Below are positions 24,200-36,058 of a stretch of 64,000 nt of DNA, piece by piece. How positions within the stretch are numbered: the stretch's first letter is position 1; each line of letters opens with the position of its first letter. The stretch is from Rhynchosporium graminicola (lineage: Eukaryota > Ascomycota > Leotiomycetes > Helotiales > Ploettnerulaceae), in the NCBI GenBank assembly GCA_900074885.1, contig FJUW01000030.1, positions 434,001 through 498,000 on the forward strand, read 5' to 3'. The position numbers and the translations under genes were made by a program. The notes under the pieces were generated by a model. It saw nothing but the letters and a program-made list of their open reading frames with translations. It did no database searches and had not been told where the DNA came from.

Positions 24200-25850
24200 A
24201 GGCTTGAACATAGTCAATGGCGCTTATGCGGCGGATGCTCGCAGATGTACTACCCAGGACAGTTTGTAACACAAACTCTCCATCATCGTCAAAGGTCTTC
24301 ACGCCCTCCTCTCCAGCCGATGTGAGAATCAGAAAACATGGTGAGAAGGCCTCTTCAATTTGCGCCCCAAAACTTAAGCTGCCGCTCCAAGGCTGCTATA
24401 GTATTCCGCAGATTGTCAGCGGTCCAATTGGTGTCTACGTTGTATTGTTGTATTTAGGCCACCTTCTCACAAGAGAGCTTGCAAGCATGTTAAGGAGTAT
24501 CGTGGCGACTGGTTGTTGTTCCTGCTTCCATATCTTGATAATTGGTATGTAACCACTTGCACAAAAGCTTCCACGGCTTGGATGCGTCCTGGAAGCGTCC
24601 CGAAACGTCGTCCGCTTCTATCCGAGTGCCCAGGTTTGAACTGTATCCGACGTAGATCGGCGCCTGATGCTGTGGTATTTCCACGTTGTAACCTACGTTG
24701 TATCCGAATTTCCCTGGTATTTGTGGATATCTCCGCTCGAGCATACGAACTAATTCTTCTGCTCCAGCAAACGAAAAGGATCTTTTCCCAGCCTCGATAT
24801 CACTCGGACAGCTTCTACGTTCTCAAGTCTTCTGACTATCTTATGCTCGATTTTGACTGCTCGTGAAGCCTGCTTTCCGGTGCCGTCCATAGCGAAGTAA
24901 CTTTACCATAGTTAGCAGATATCGATATCTCTTCACTTTCACGAGATACCCACTCTTGAACCCGCTTTCGGAAGTACCACCATTGATTCTTGCTCGACCG
25001 TCTTCTAGTCTCCCGGCAGCACCACGCCGGATTGTGGCAACATAAGCCCCAGCAGATTTATCTTCTTGTAGACGGTAGTCAGCGAAAGATGGGTTCTTTG
25101 TAAATTCGAAGCCAATGTTATTTAGGATAATCGATCGGATGACTAGTATTGGGATCGTGTGAAGAAGTGCTATATCATGCTGTGTGGCCCATCAGAGTCC
25201 TCGATCATCTTGAAGCATTGATAACAGAAAGGATACCAACAAAGGCAACACCCAGGCTGGCCGGAAAACAACTTACAACGAGTAAAGCTCCTTAAGAACA
25301 GGCAAAAAAGGCAAGCGTAGCCAGCGTAGAATGGGGAAAATTTGAATTGAATATTGAGGAACTGAAGTTCACGAAGCAATTTTCATGCCATAGCTTACTC
25401 AACACCTAAGACGCACATTTAGCACTGGCGGGAACACCAACATCTTTTCGTAGGTGCAGGAACATCGGAGCTTCAATTACCGGCATTGGTAATGGTGTGC
25501 GAGCATGTCGTAAAATTCGGCATCATCTCCCGAATCCAACCAAGGAAATTATTCTGAGATCCTTTTAGACAGCAGAATCGGTTCTGCGTCAACGACTTGG
25601 TGTGGATCTCGTATATTTTCGGACCACGCTGCCTATCCTCCTTCAACATGCAGGAAAAATGCTCTTGCAGGATCGGGAATCTACAGCGCGTAGTCATAAG
25701 CCTCAGATCTACAATCAGGCGATATGGTGAGATCGTCGTGTTTCTCAGAATATTGGTCGGAGAGAGCTCGAAAGGACGAAGGATTTGGCGAGGGAGCCAT
25801 ACGGACAATAACCTCCCACCCATATCGAGCATCGTTATATGTCGTTCATA
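24200..25850 (-). pseudogene. Decayed multi-exon gene, possible GIY-YIG-like domain
   Basis: Three minus-strand blocks read as protein except for isolated stops. Block A (about 25850-25440) runs from YNDARYGWEVIVRMAPSP through RALSDQYSEKHDD to DAEFYDMLAHHYQCR, interrupted by TAG at 25633-25635 and TAA at 25549-25551, and ends at a plausible GTAATT donor. Block B (about 24770-24490) includes AEELVRMLERRYPQIPGKFG and IYVGYSSNLGTRIEAD with WKLLCKWLH, which resembles a GIY-YIG-type N-terminus. Block C (about 24480-24200) ends ASIRRISAIDYVQA followed by TAA and contains TAG at 24435-24437 and 24396-24398; a frame change lies between B and C. All four internal stops would be CAA or CAG before C-to-T change. 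Exon joins between blocks are not resolved. Extent to the right may continue toward 27 kb. Confidence 0.5.
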
Positions 25851-27554
25851 TGTGTCCCGGTGGCGTCGGCCAGCTATTGGTGCAGGAAATCCCCGGTAGT
25901 CGACGTAAGTTGGATTTGAAGGTCTTCATCTGCTTCCCCCAGGCCGAAGATCTGCATCTCCAGTTTCTACACGCGTCTTTGTAGGCCATCCAGTTCATGG
26001 CGAGACTGGATCATATTACACACTACGAGTCTTTCGACCGCGCTCCTAAATCCTGCAACAGACTAGTCTCGACGAATGTTTGGCAATTCCTCGGAGCCTC
26101 TTCGTAGCTGGCTGACTCTAATTCTTTGACACGAACCTAAAGACTAGGCAGTCATCTGACCATCTTGTCTAGTTCAAATTTAGGTCTCGACCTCAAAGGC
26201 GGACTTCTGTGGTGCAAGAGTATTGACGTCCCAGACCTGAGTCTACAGGCCACTCACATCTTCTTGGCTCTTCTATGAAATTAGCGTGGTGATATCCCTA
26301 TAGGACCGATTGTTCACTCCAGCTGACCCCGAAGAACTCGTTCTGTTTGATGGTGACTGTACTCTCGTGTTATGTGTTTGTCAAGACTTTGGGTTAGAGC
26401 GTCTTCCTCATCAAGCAAGACTTCGGTACGGCCACCACGCTGTTCTAAACGATCGAGCGTACTCTGAAGACCGGCAGTAGTGGTAATTGAGTTTTTCATC
26501 CCTCAATCTGGGAGGCGAAACGCAGAGTTGCGCCTTAGATAGTCTCCACGTCTTGCAAAGACTGAGTGGTCCTTGTGTAATCTCCAAGCAAGGTTATGAT
26601 CCCATTCCATGCACGCCAGATTTCCCGTAGGACTACGCAATTCTATAACTTGTTACTCCAGTGACTTCCACTTCTCGCGATTAATTCAATAAGCCGCCTG
26701 GTCCTTCTAATTTCGCTAGTCGGCCACCAATTACCAGCCCGTCCAGAGCTGGATGCCCTCTTCTAGACCCTTAGTTGTGTTGATCTTGCACCTTAAGATA
26801 TCCATAGCCTCTTTGTTTCTTCGTGTGTTCCTTCTCGCGTTGAAGACTCGGGAATACCTTCAACCTTGAGGAGTGGATATGATACATAGCCACCGTCATC
26901 TACACATGGATTTCTTGCTACAAATAGCTTTTGGCACGAAGCTCGTCTACTATATCTCAAGAGCTTTCAGGATGTAGGTTATCACTGACGCATATAGTTG
27001 CCGTAGCTTTGAAGGATGCCGTGATATCAGTAGGCTGTACCACTACTAGCATAAAAGTCCTGTATCCATCTGTGAAATGAAATGTCAGCTTGCCTGGTAA
27101 GCAGTTCTGCGGGGTTGCCACAACAATAATGTCACCAAAATACTTCAATGATGCTAAAGATTTAGATTTCGTAATATCTATCAATACTTCAGCGACTGAG
27201 ATCGAGCTACGATACTACATACTGTAAATCCAGGTCTCTTTCACCATTAGGAACTTGCCAGACCCAGCTCAGCCTCCCTCCAAGGCTGAAGGAACATAGA
27301 CCCACTTTTAGCGAAGTAAACAAAGCGTTTGCCTGATTATCTTATTTACTTCTGAGCGTGCTTGCCTCCCGACAGGGGGTCGACAGTAGCAGGCAGGGGC
27401 TAGCGCGCCCACTTGCAAGAATATTCGAGCACAATTAACCTGCTCCTTATCTGCAGTTTCGAGTTCTCAACTTCTGCTCCTGTAGATTTCGAACAACCAA
27501 CCACCAAATAAGCTTGCTGCACGACTTTGAACGTGCAATTGCTCAGTAGCAAAG
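25851..27554. other. Degenerate stretch upstream of NGG1
   Basis: No intact gene. A 61-codon minus-strand frame at 26314-26499 (SLDKHITREYSHHQTERVL) looks protein-like and charged, and 26957-27184 reads SKSLASLKYFGDIIVVATPQ, but neither can be joined to a full model. They may be further exons of the decayed gene to the left. The right end should include the NGG1 promoter and 5' UTR. Confidence 0.35.
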
Positions 27555-27625
27555 GTAAGTAGCTTCCTGGTCTCAAAGGACTCATTTGGTCCATTGGCAA
27601 ACACTTTTACTGATTCAATCACCAG
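27555..27625 (+). other. 5' UTR intron directly abutting the NGG1 start codon
   Basis: GTAAGT donor at 27555 (AAAG/GTAAGT) and CAATCACCAG acceptor ending at 27625, one base before the ATG at 27626. The 71 bp length and TGATTC/TTTTACTGATTC branch region fit fungal introns. Without removal the leader would still allow translation, so this is inferred from splice motifs only. Confidence 0.6.
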
Positions 27626-30141
27626 ATGCCTCGCAATCGTCAACGAGGTCGGGGCCGGGGTCAAGGTAGTGGCATTAGAATCAGAGTTCGGGATCCCAGT
27701 CGGCAATCCAGTGGTGGTAGCGCGAGCCGCCCAATTGTCTTATCAGATGATCCACCCACTACCCCACCTAACCGCGTCGTAATCGCGTCCGACACATCTT
27801 CCGATGATCTGCCGCTTGCTACACGCCACAAGCGCCTTCAGGACGAACTTCAACGCCAACGTGAGGCTGACGGGGCTGAGGCTGCAGGAGAAGAGGCAGA
27901 GGCAGAAGCAAGTCGTCTTCGCGAGCAGGTGGCTAAGTATCTCATCTACATTCCCTCAGACGACGACACCATCAGTGAACGCGACTGGGCCGACGACGAA
28001 GCCGACGACCAGAGCGACATGGCACCTCCATCCTTGACTGGTCACTTGCCTACTGGTTCAAGCCAGAAGAGTACTGGAAAGAAAGGTCGTGATCGTCAAT
28101 CTCGCAGCCGTAACACCACTCCAAGCCTCGCTCAACCCGATCTCACGGAGACTCCTTACCTCAAGATCCCTCTCCTGAACTTCCAGACCGATGAGACAAT
28201 TGATAACTATGGCAGTGGCACGTCTGGTTCCAGGGACCTTCCTACTTCCAAGGATCTTGAAGCTCTCCAGGATCGGTTGAGCAAGTTCACGACGATGGTT
28301 GATGCTCGAGGCGCGGTTTGCGATAGGGGCATGAGAGCTGCAGTCAGTCATCGAAAGGATAGATTGGAGGAAGTCGAGACCGAGAGACAGGATGAGGAGA
28401 GAAAGGAGCGATTGAAGAAGGACGCTGCGGATGAGGAGGAGCGCGGTCGCAACAAGAAGGCTTCAAAGATGAAGAAGAGAAAGGATGCCAGTACTGCTCG
28501 GGAAGAGAGACCCCTTACACACGGTGCTCATGGTTTGGCTGCTCAAGATGGCTCCCATCTTCCAGGTATGTTCATTCCTCAATTGATTGTTCTTTGTCTG
28601 CTTCACAGCCTTGTTGTCACATCCGAGTCCACGCTGACTTTCTTTCAGAACGTTCTTCTCCATCGCGTGACAAGGGTAAGAGAAAGGCTTCACGAGAACG
28701 AGACAATGACTCGGGTAGCTCTTCCCTTTCACCTGTTCCCGTTGCCGTGGCCACGCCTACTGCTACCGGTATGGATGTTGACAAAGACGACGATGATGAC
28801 TCCAGCTCGGACGAACATCAACCTCCACCAGCACCTGCTGTCCCACACCTTCAAACCTTTGGCGAAGACCCCAATACCTTCCCCGATTCTACAGTCTACG
28901 AAATCCGATCCCCTCGCCCTGGAATGTCTAGAGAAGAGAAGTGTGAGCTATATTCGGTTGCCGGCTTTCCAGAGGATGACCTCGAGGAATTTATCCCAGA
29001 TACACCACCCGACAAGGACTTCAGTAATGCAAAGCCCACCAATCAAGTCCAAGCCAACACCTTCGCCAGTTACATTGAACCATACTTCCGTCCATTCAAC
29101 GAAGAGGACTTGGCCTTCATTCGTGAGAGAGGAGATCGCGTTCAACCATTCATCATCCCTCGTCTTGGAAAGAAGCACTACACTGAAGTCTGGGCTGAGG
29201 AGGACGGCGCAGTATCTGTCGATGGTCCATCTCGTGAAAAGTACCCACCCAATCAAGCTCGGGGAGATATCGAGAACATGACCGACGCCATTGCCGAGAC
29301 CGATCAGATCTCAGCAGGTCCAGTCCTCAGTAGATTGCTAGCCTGCATGCGACCAGAACATCGTGCACCTCTCGAGGAGAAGCCCAATGGAACCAACGGC
29401 ATCAACGGTGACGTCGACATGAATGCAGATCTAAACGAGCACTTCCATGAAAACGGTGGCGAAGGTTCCTCGAACCCCAGTCACTCTGCAACCCACTCCC
29501 TCCCCCCCGCAACATTCATGCCAGACTCCAATTCCGAAGCCTGGAAGAAGTTGACCCACCCCAAGCTGGACCACGCCCAAGTCGACGAGCGCCTCAAGCA
29601 GGAACTGCGAAACATCGGTTTCATGCCCGAAGACAAGGAACCTGATTACGACGCCCAAGATGACGATGATGTCTCGGCTCGTCTGCGACACCTGCAAGCT
29701 CAACTGAAGGTGACCGCTTTGAAGAATGGTGCTCGTAAGGCAATCCTCTTTGAGAAGGTCAAGGAGGCAATGGCTGCTCAGGAATATAACAATATTCGTG
29801 AGGATCTCGATACCCAGACACAGACTGCGTTCGTCAAGCGTACCAGATCTATGGGTAAGAATAAGAAGAACAAGAGACCTGGTGGAGCTGGAGGTGGTAG
29901 CCATTTCGTTGCTGGTGGCGCCAATCCTGGTGCTGCGAGACCGGGTATTGGAGATAACACGAAGGTACTCATGGAGAGACGACGCAAGTGGGTTGATACT
30001 GTTGGCGGGGCTGTCGATGAGGATGCAAGCAAGGTCCGCCGCAACCGGGATCCTGATTCTTCGATCTTCAAACCTGAGATCATGGCCGAGTACATCCAAC
30101 GCGAGAAGGAGCACTGGGATGAGGAGGCCGAGGAGGAATAG
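27626..30141 (+). CDS. ngg1: NGG1/ADA3, SAGA/ADA acetyltransferase complex subunit
   Basis: Exons 27626-28565 and 28649-30141, joined across an 83 bp intron (GTATGT...TTTCAG), give 810 residues. The N-terminus is basic and Arg/Gly-rich (MPRNRQRGRGRGQGSG) followed by disordered acidic and Ser-rich sequence. The conserved Ada3 region lies in the second exon: PDTPPDKDFSNAKPTNQVQA, TFASYIEPYFRPFNEEDLAF, IAETDQISAGPVLSRLLA, PPATFMPDSNSEAWKK, and a Lys/Gly-rich tail KNKKNKRPGGAGGGSHFVAG. Known role: bridges GCN5 and ADA2 in the histone acetyltransferase module of SAGA and ADA, acting in nuclear transcription activation. GCN5 itself lies 13 kb to the right on the same strand. A 5' UTR intron abuts the start. 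Confidence 0.92.
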
Positions 30142-32388
30142 GCTTGCTTCTTATACGACGGTTATTTGAGCGTGGTGTTTGGCATGTGGCGCATAGTTCC
30201 TTCCTACGGGAAGAGGGGTGGGATTTTGCTTTTTAATTATGGCCGAGATGGCACATATGCGATTGATGTCCCATTTGGGCAAGCGTAGGAATAGTATGAA
30301 TGCAAATGAAACTTAAATTAAGCTGAAATGGCGTGAAGGTCATAGAAATGTTATGGAATGTCTCTGAGGTTGAGGTGGCCGCGGGTATTCAGAGGACAAG
30401 ATATGCCCCAAATGACATTCCATCATCACAGAGGTATCACAGGATGTATCACTTTCTACTAGCACATTCAAAGTCACCTACGTACACACTTCACACAACC
30501 TAAAAGATAAATAACTGACTCATTTCTTGATTCATGAAACACTGGAAGCTAAATCCCTTTCCTAAAATGCCGGAGTCCTGGAAGAAAATAGAAGAGAAAA
30601 AAACGAGACCCTCGCAAAGCTCGATTCCAAGCCGGAAGGTCGGAGGACGGAGATCATAGCTGAATATATCCATCCATCTGTGCTGAGAAAGAAGGAGTTA
30701 CAAGTTCAAGATGGAGATAAAGACGAGGTGGAGCAGGTGAGTGGGTGAGAGATTAGACGCCCCGAAAAAGGGATATTGAGATTGAGGAGGAGACTGATGG
30801 CGTGCTTGCGTCTCTGTAAACCTCATCAACAATTCTCCCCTGCGAGGAACAGGACGTGTCCTGCATATACGCAGTACCGAGCAAGGGATAAACCTAGGTC
30901 GTTTTGCAGGAGGGATAGATGGATGGCTATCTGAATGAGATTGGTGCTTATCTCTTCGTGGTAGGTTTTATCACATGTAGGTATTAGGAGGATAGATGCT
31001 GGATTCTTGTTCGTATTGTATCGCGGCCGCGAGAGATAGTTCTCATGTTGGTGAGTTGAGTTGAGTTGAAAGATGTTAATCTGGAAGGAAGGTATTCGCT
31101 GATCGATCTACACGCACGTCTTTGAATAGAATGAAATCCTAAGGTCTTCACGGCTCTGGACGGGGGGATTAAGTGTCTGATACGTGTAGTTTGGGGTCAA
31201 GGAAATGGAGCGAAAGATCTTGCGATTTTGTCGAATCAGACAGACGGGCGGGCGTGAAAGAAGGCTTGAAGGCGAGAATCAGATAATCATTAGGATCGAG
31301 GGATCGAGATTAAATAGCCTAAAATATCGAAGCAGAAACCCGAAAAGCAGTTTTCGCCAACCTCATAACTCAGTCCTAGCGCAAAAAAATGGGGAAAATC
31401 AGTCTTCAAACCTCTTCCAATTATACCGAGCAAAAAAGGAACAAAGTAGACATATTCATAGCTGAGCAGAGCAGACGGGGAGATTGTCGATTACTTCTCC
31501 CTTGAAGAAAAGACCAATTGCTATCGACGAAGCTCGGTCTCTGCTCAGTTCCTGCTGATGAAGTGCTTCCCTTCCTGAGTATGTTTTTGATGATTTATGT
31601 CCGCTCCTATCGATCGCGTCGAGTCGAGTTCTGGAAGTAGCAAGTAAGCAAGCAAGCCAGGAAGAAAACAAACCATCCCATCACCACTGCTTGCCTCGAA
31701 GCAGGTACTTAATAATTAAAAAAAATCACTTTTAGATAACCGAGGCAATTCATAAAGGAGATAGATAGTCTTTGCCTGCCGGAGATGCTTCTGCTTTGTT
31801 AAGAGCAATACAATATATCTGATGATACTTCTCTCTCGTCCGAACTTTATCCCAAATGGTGTACGATAGTCTGTGGACCGTTGTCGTGTTTCCAAAAATG
31901 CGCTCTGAAAGTGACTGAGCTGTTGTGGTGGGAGGAGTTTTAGGATCGGCAGGGAGGGGGCTTGGTATGGTTGGGATATGTGGAATGGATACTTCAGAGG
32001 AGACGAGGGGTTGGGAAAGGATGGTAAGGTGGGGCAGTGAGGGAAGTAAGGTTGAGTGAGGTCCTTGTTGGGAGTGCTCTGAGTAGAGATGAAGAGATAT
32101 CGAGATGAAGAGATGAAGAGAGTTGCGCGGGAGTTAGAGGGATTGAGAGTGTGAGGAATGTGGAAGATGGAGAGGAAATTAGACAGAGTACTTGCAATCT
32201 ATCGTATACGGACTACTTCGACTTTCCAACTAAATTATCTCTTGGATTCCAATTTCCTAAACAAAGCTCAATCCCTTTTCAAGGCTAATGACTTGGTAAT
32301 TCGATGTGCATATATATAACTGCTTGCGAAAATATCTAGCTAAAAGCTGCAATTCATAAATCATTGAGCCCCTCCCCCCTCCCTCTCA
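30142..32388. other. Convergent intergenic region
   Basis: 2.2 kb between the 3' ends of NGG1 (plus) and urease (minus). Purine/pyrimidine-skewed tracts occur (for example gatgaagagatatcgagatgaagagatgaagag near 32090-32120), but no gene is supported. The length is large for a purely convergent 3' gap, so an unannotated non-coding transcript is possible. Confidence 0.45.
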
Positions 32389-35272
32389 TTAATAAACAAA
32401 ACCAACCTGCGTCAACGGCAAGCTGTCCGCCGCCTCGGCCGTCATATGCACACCATCAGCCTCGACGCGATAACTCTCCGCATCAACACTCATCTTCGGC
32501 CTCACATCATTGAATTTCATATCCCTCTTCCCGATCTCCCTACACTTCTTCACCGGGAGAACTCGCGAGCGGAGATTATAGGAAGCGATGGCACCGGTGT
32601 CGATGGAGGATTGCGAGACGAAGAGGATGGATGTGCTGGGGACGAGGGGGGCGAACATGGGGCGGGAGAGGATGGGTTGGACGGTTGGGATTGAGGCGTT
32701 GGGATCGCCCTGTTTACGCATGCGTTGGTAAGTAGTCTTGAGTAGAGATTTGGACGAGGTAAGGAGCCAGGGAAGAGGGATGAAGGAAAGGAGAAACGTA
32801 CCATCATAGCCTGAGCAATCATCCCACTCTTCACCACCGTCATCGGCTTAATCCCAAACCAAGCTGGATCCCAGACCACAAGATCCGCCAACTTGCCCAC
32901 CTCAACACTACCAATCGTATCCGCCATTCCCTGCGCAACAGCTGGATTAATAGTGTATTTACTCACGTATCTCTTAACTCTGAAATTATCCGCTCCAGTT
33001 CCCTCATCCTCAGGAAGGAAACCGCGCTGGATCTTGTTCTTGTGCGCCGTGTTCCACGTCCTCAAAATGACTTCGCCACAACGGCCCATGGCTTGAGAGT
33101 CCGAGGACATCATAGAGATAGCTCCTAAATCATGCAAGACATCCTCCGCCGCGATCGTCTCTGCTCGAATCCTACTCTCTGCAAACGCTACATCCTCCGG
33201 AATATTCTTACTCAAATGATGACACACCATCAACATATCCAGATGCTCATCCAGCGTATTCCTCGTGAACGGCCTCGTCGGATTCGTACTACTGGGCAAA
33301 ACATTCTCATGCTCCACCACAGAAATGATATCCGGTGCATGTCCTCCTCCCGCTCCTTCGGTGTGGTAAGTATGTATTGTGCGATTATTGATAGCGGCGA
33401 TTGTGGATTCTACAAAACCAGATTCGTTCAATGTGTCGGTGTGAATTAGACATTGCACATCGAGTTCATCGCAAACTGTTAAGCATGAATCGATAGCCGA
33501 GGGCGTGGTTCCCCAGTCTTCGTGCAGTTTGAGACCGCAAGCTCCGGCATTGACTTGTTCCCTGAGGGCGGTTGGGTCGCTGTCGTTGCCCTTCCCTGTG
33601 ATTCCGATGTTGACTGGGAGGTTGTCGCATGCTTGAAGCATGAGACGCATGTAATTCTTGCCTGGTGTGCAGGTCGTGGCGCTCGTTCCAGCACTACCCA
33701 GGAAATTAGCGAATATCAACAATCCCCCGGTCACATGCATACCTTGGCCCTGTACCACCACCAAGCATAGTCGTGATCCCGCTCGAAATCGCTTCATTAA
33801 TCTGTTGCGGACAAATGAAATGAATATGGCTATCAAACCCTCCCGCCGTGATAATCTTCCCTTCACCCGCAATAACATCCGTACAACTCCCCACCACCAT
33901 ATTACTCCCTACGCCATCCATAACATCCGGATTGCCCGCCTTCCCAATACCCACAATATACCCATCTTTGACACCGATATCCGCTTTATAGATTCCACTC
34001 CAATCGACAATCAAAGCGTTCACAATGACTAGATCTAGAGAGTCAGAATCCGAGACGCCGGTTGCTTGACCCATTCCCTCGCGTAATGTTTTCCCGCCGC
34101 CAAATTTACACTCGTCTCCATACGACGTGAGATCTTTCTCAACTTTTATCCATAGATCTGTGGAACCCAGTCTCACTCTATCACCAACCGTAGGGCCGAA
34201 CATCGTAGCGTACGCTTCGCGATCCATTTCGAACGGCTTCAAGAATCCTGCGTCGCCTATAGGTTCTGGCGCATGTGCGAATCCAGCTTTCTGGAGGTTC
34301 GCGATTATCTCGTCGATGCGCGAGAGGTCGAATTTTCCCGTTGCGAGATGGTTGCCCCCGCGGATAATCTGACGACCGGCTATCTTGACGAGATTTACGG
34401 TTTTGGTGTCGCCAGGTTCGAAACGGACAGAGGTTCCAGCGGCAATGTCGAGACGGTAGCCGTAAGCTGCGGCGCGGTCGAATGAGAGTTGGGGATTGGT
34501 TTCGATGAAGTGGTAATGTGAACCAATCTAATTGCATCAGAACCCCTTCCTTCTCCCCCGTTGCCCTCTCCAGATTCAGAGAAGAAGAACACACCTGTAT
34601 CGGCCTATCTCCCTTACTTGTAACACTCAATTTCCTCCTTTCCCTCCCCTCGTTCAACACCACCTTTCCCTTCACCACAACCACAGCACCAGGTTGTTTC
34701 TCAGCCTCGTATCCCTCATCTTTCGGGGTTGGGAAGAGTTCTTTGTCAGGAATGGGTAGAAAACTCCCGTATAGCGCTTTTGCGAGATCCCCATCATCGG
34801 AACTAATTGGGTGATGTACAGTGACGAGATATGTACCGGTAGGAAATGTGCCTTCGACCATTATCTCTGTGAGGGTTGAGCAGACGGATGGTAGGACATG
34901 TCGACGGCCGAGCATGGTTGACCCGATGGACATGAGGTCTGCGACTGTATGGTTGCCATCGCGGATGAGCTGGGACGGAGGTTAGTGAGGTTGAGGTTTG
35001 GGGGAAGGCGGGAGAGGACTTCTTGGAGGTTATTCGCTATCAGAGCCTACGCAACGGTGATTAGTAGTGTGATTTGGTATAACAGGGGAGAGAGGAAGTA
35101 CGCAAGCTTCCGTATGATTGAGCTTCACGCCACGAGCGAGTCGTCGTTGTGCAAGTAATCCAACTTGGGAGATTACAAGCTTATCGAGCTATGGTGGCAT
35201 TCCTAGTTAGCAACACTTCTTCAGCGCCTTGATTGGGAGAGCAAAACGCACTTCCCTCGGCACAAGATGCAT
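32389..35272 (-). CDS. Urease (fused gamma-beta-alpha, nickel enzyme)
   Basis: Seven exons: 35272-35252, 35188-35102, 35046-35020, 34969-34595, 34527-33743, 33693-32802, 32709-32389; phases all match and give 835 residues, the usual size of single-chain fungal ureases. It starts [17 protein letters not shown] and ends [10 protein letters not shown], matching both family termini. Seen: HTEA gamma segment, [11 protein letters not shown] and [20 protein letters not shown], nickel-ligand HIHF ([12 protein letters not shown]), carbamylated Lys in [32 protein letters not shown], flap Cys/His in MVCHHLSKN, and Asp in [10 protein letters not shown]. Known reaction: urea + H2O to ammonia and carbamate in the cytosol. 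Exons 1 and 3 are only 21 and 27 nt. Intron 3 has a weak donor (GTCCTC). All key residues are intact, so it should be active given UreD/F/G elsewhere. Confidence 0.95.
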
Positions 35273-36058
35273 TTTGAAAGATTATCTGGCAATATTTTCA
35301 GAACTCTCATTCATCCCAGGTCCTGAATAGCTTCAATTTATTCAGAGAGCAAAGCTGGCGCTGGAGTACCCCGCGATATGCCTAGTACGGATGTTTCGCG
35401 ATAAGAGCTTATTTTGGCAGGGATGTTGATGACACCAATAAAATCAAGAAATCGAAGTCGAGGAAACTCGTCTCGGGCGAAGTAAAACTCATCAACGAAG
35501 CAATGTCACTGAATGAATCTAAAATTTGAAAATGTTACTCGATTAATTTCTTGTAAAGTTTTTTGCGGGCTTTGCTCCGAACTACAGGCAGGATAGGCCG
35601 TGAAATACTACTCAAATTCTACATAATTATTTGGCAACTTGATCAAGTGTAACTAACATATTCGCAAGGCCGAAGATGAATTGGCCCAGCCTCGAATCCA
35701 CGGATCTGGGCAGCATAAAACATCATAAGCGAGGCACGTTAGAACCTGCCGTGGAAGAAGAGAAGGGTCTTTTCTTGTATATTTCAAGTGTCTGATAATT
35801 CATTTTTGACTCCCTGTCATGTCGAAAGATCAGAGAGCATGGTCCTCCTTGCACAGATATTCTATGCTGTAAATCTCATGATCCTATCCAAGTAACCTTC
35901 CCCTTGTCCAGTAAACAAATCCGGAGTGGTTGAAACTCCTTCCATGTAGTCACCCAAGGTATTCCCAAACGCCAACCAGATCCCAATCATAATGCAATCC
36001 CAACGCTAAATGCTAATCAAAAAACCCATCCGACATCACAACCCCAGCAAAGGACCTC
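35273..36058. other. Intergenic region upstream of urease
   Basis: 0.8 kb between urease (5' side) and the 3' end of the RING gene, both minus strand. AT-rich patches at about 35500-35650. No gene seen; it should hold the urease promoter. A GATA-factor site could be expected for a nitrogen gene, and several GATA/TATC words are present (for example cgataagagc near 35400 and cttatcgag near 35180), but such short words are common. Confidence 0.4.

Noticed and set aside
26314..26499. Charged 61-codon frame on the minus strand
   Set aside because: Protein-like but cannot be joined to other exons; only mentioned as possible debris.
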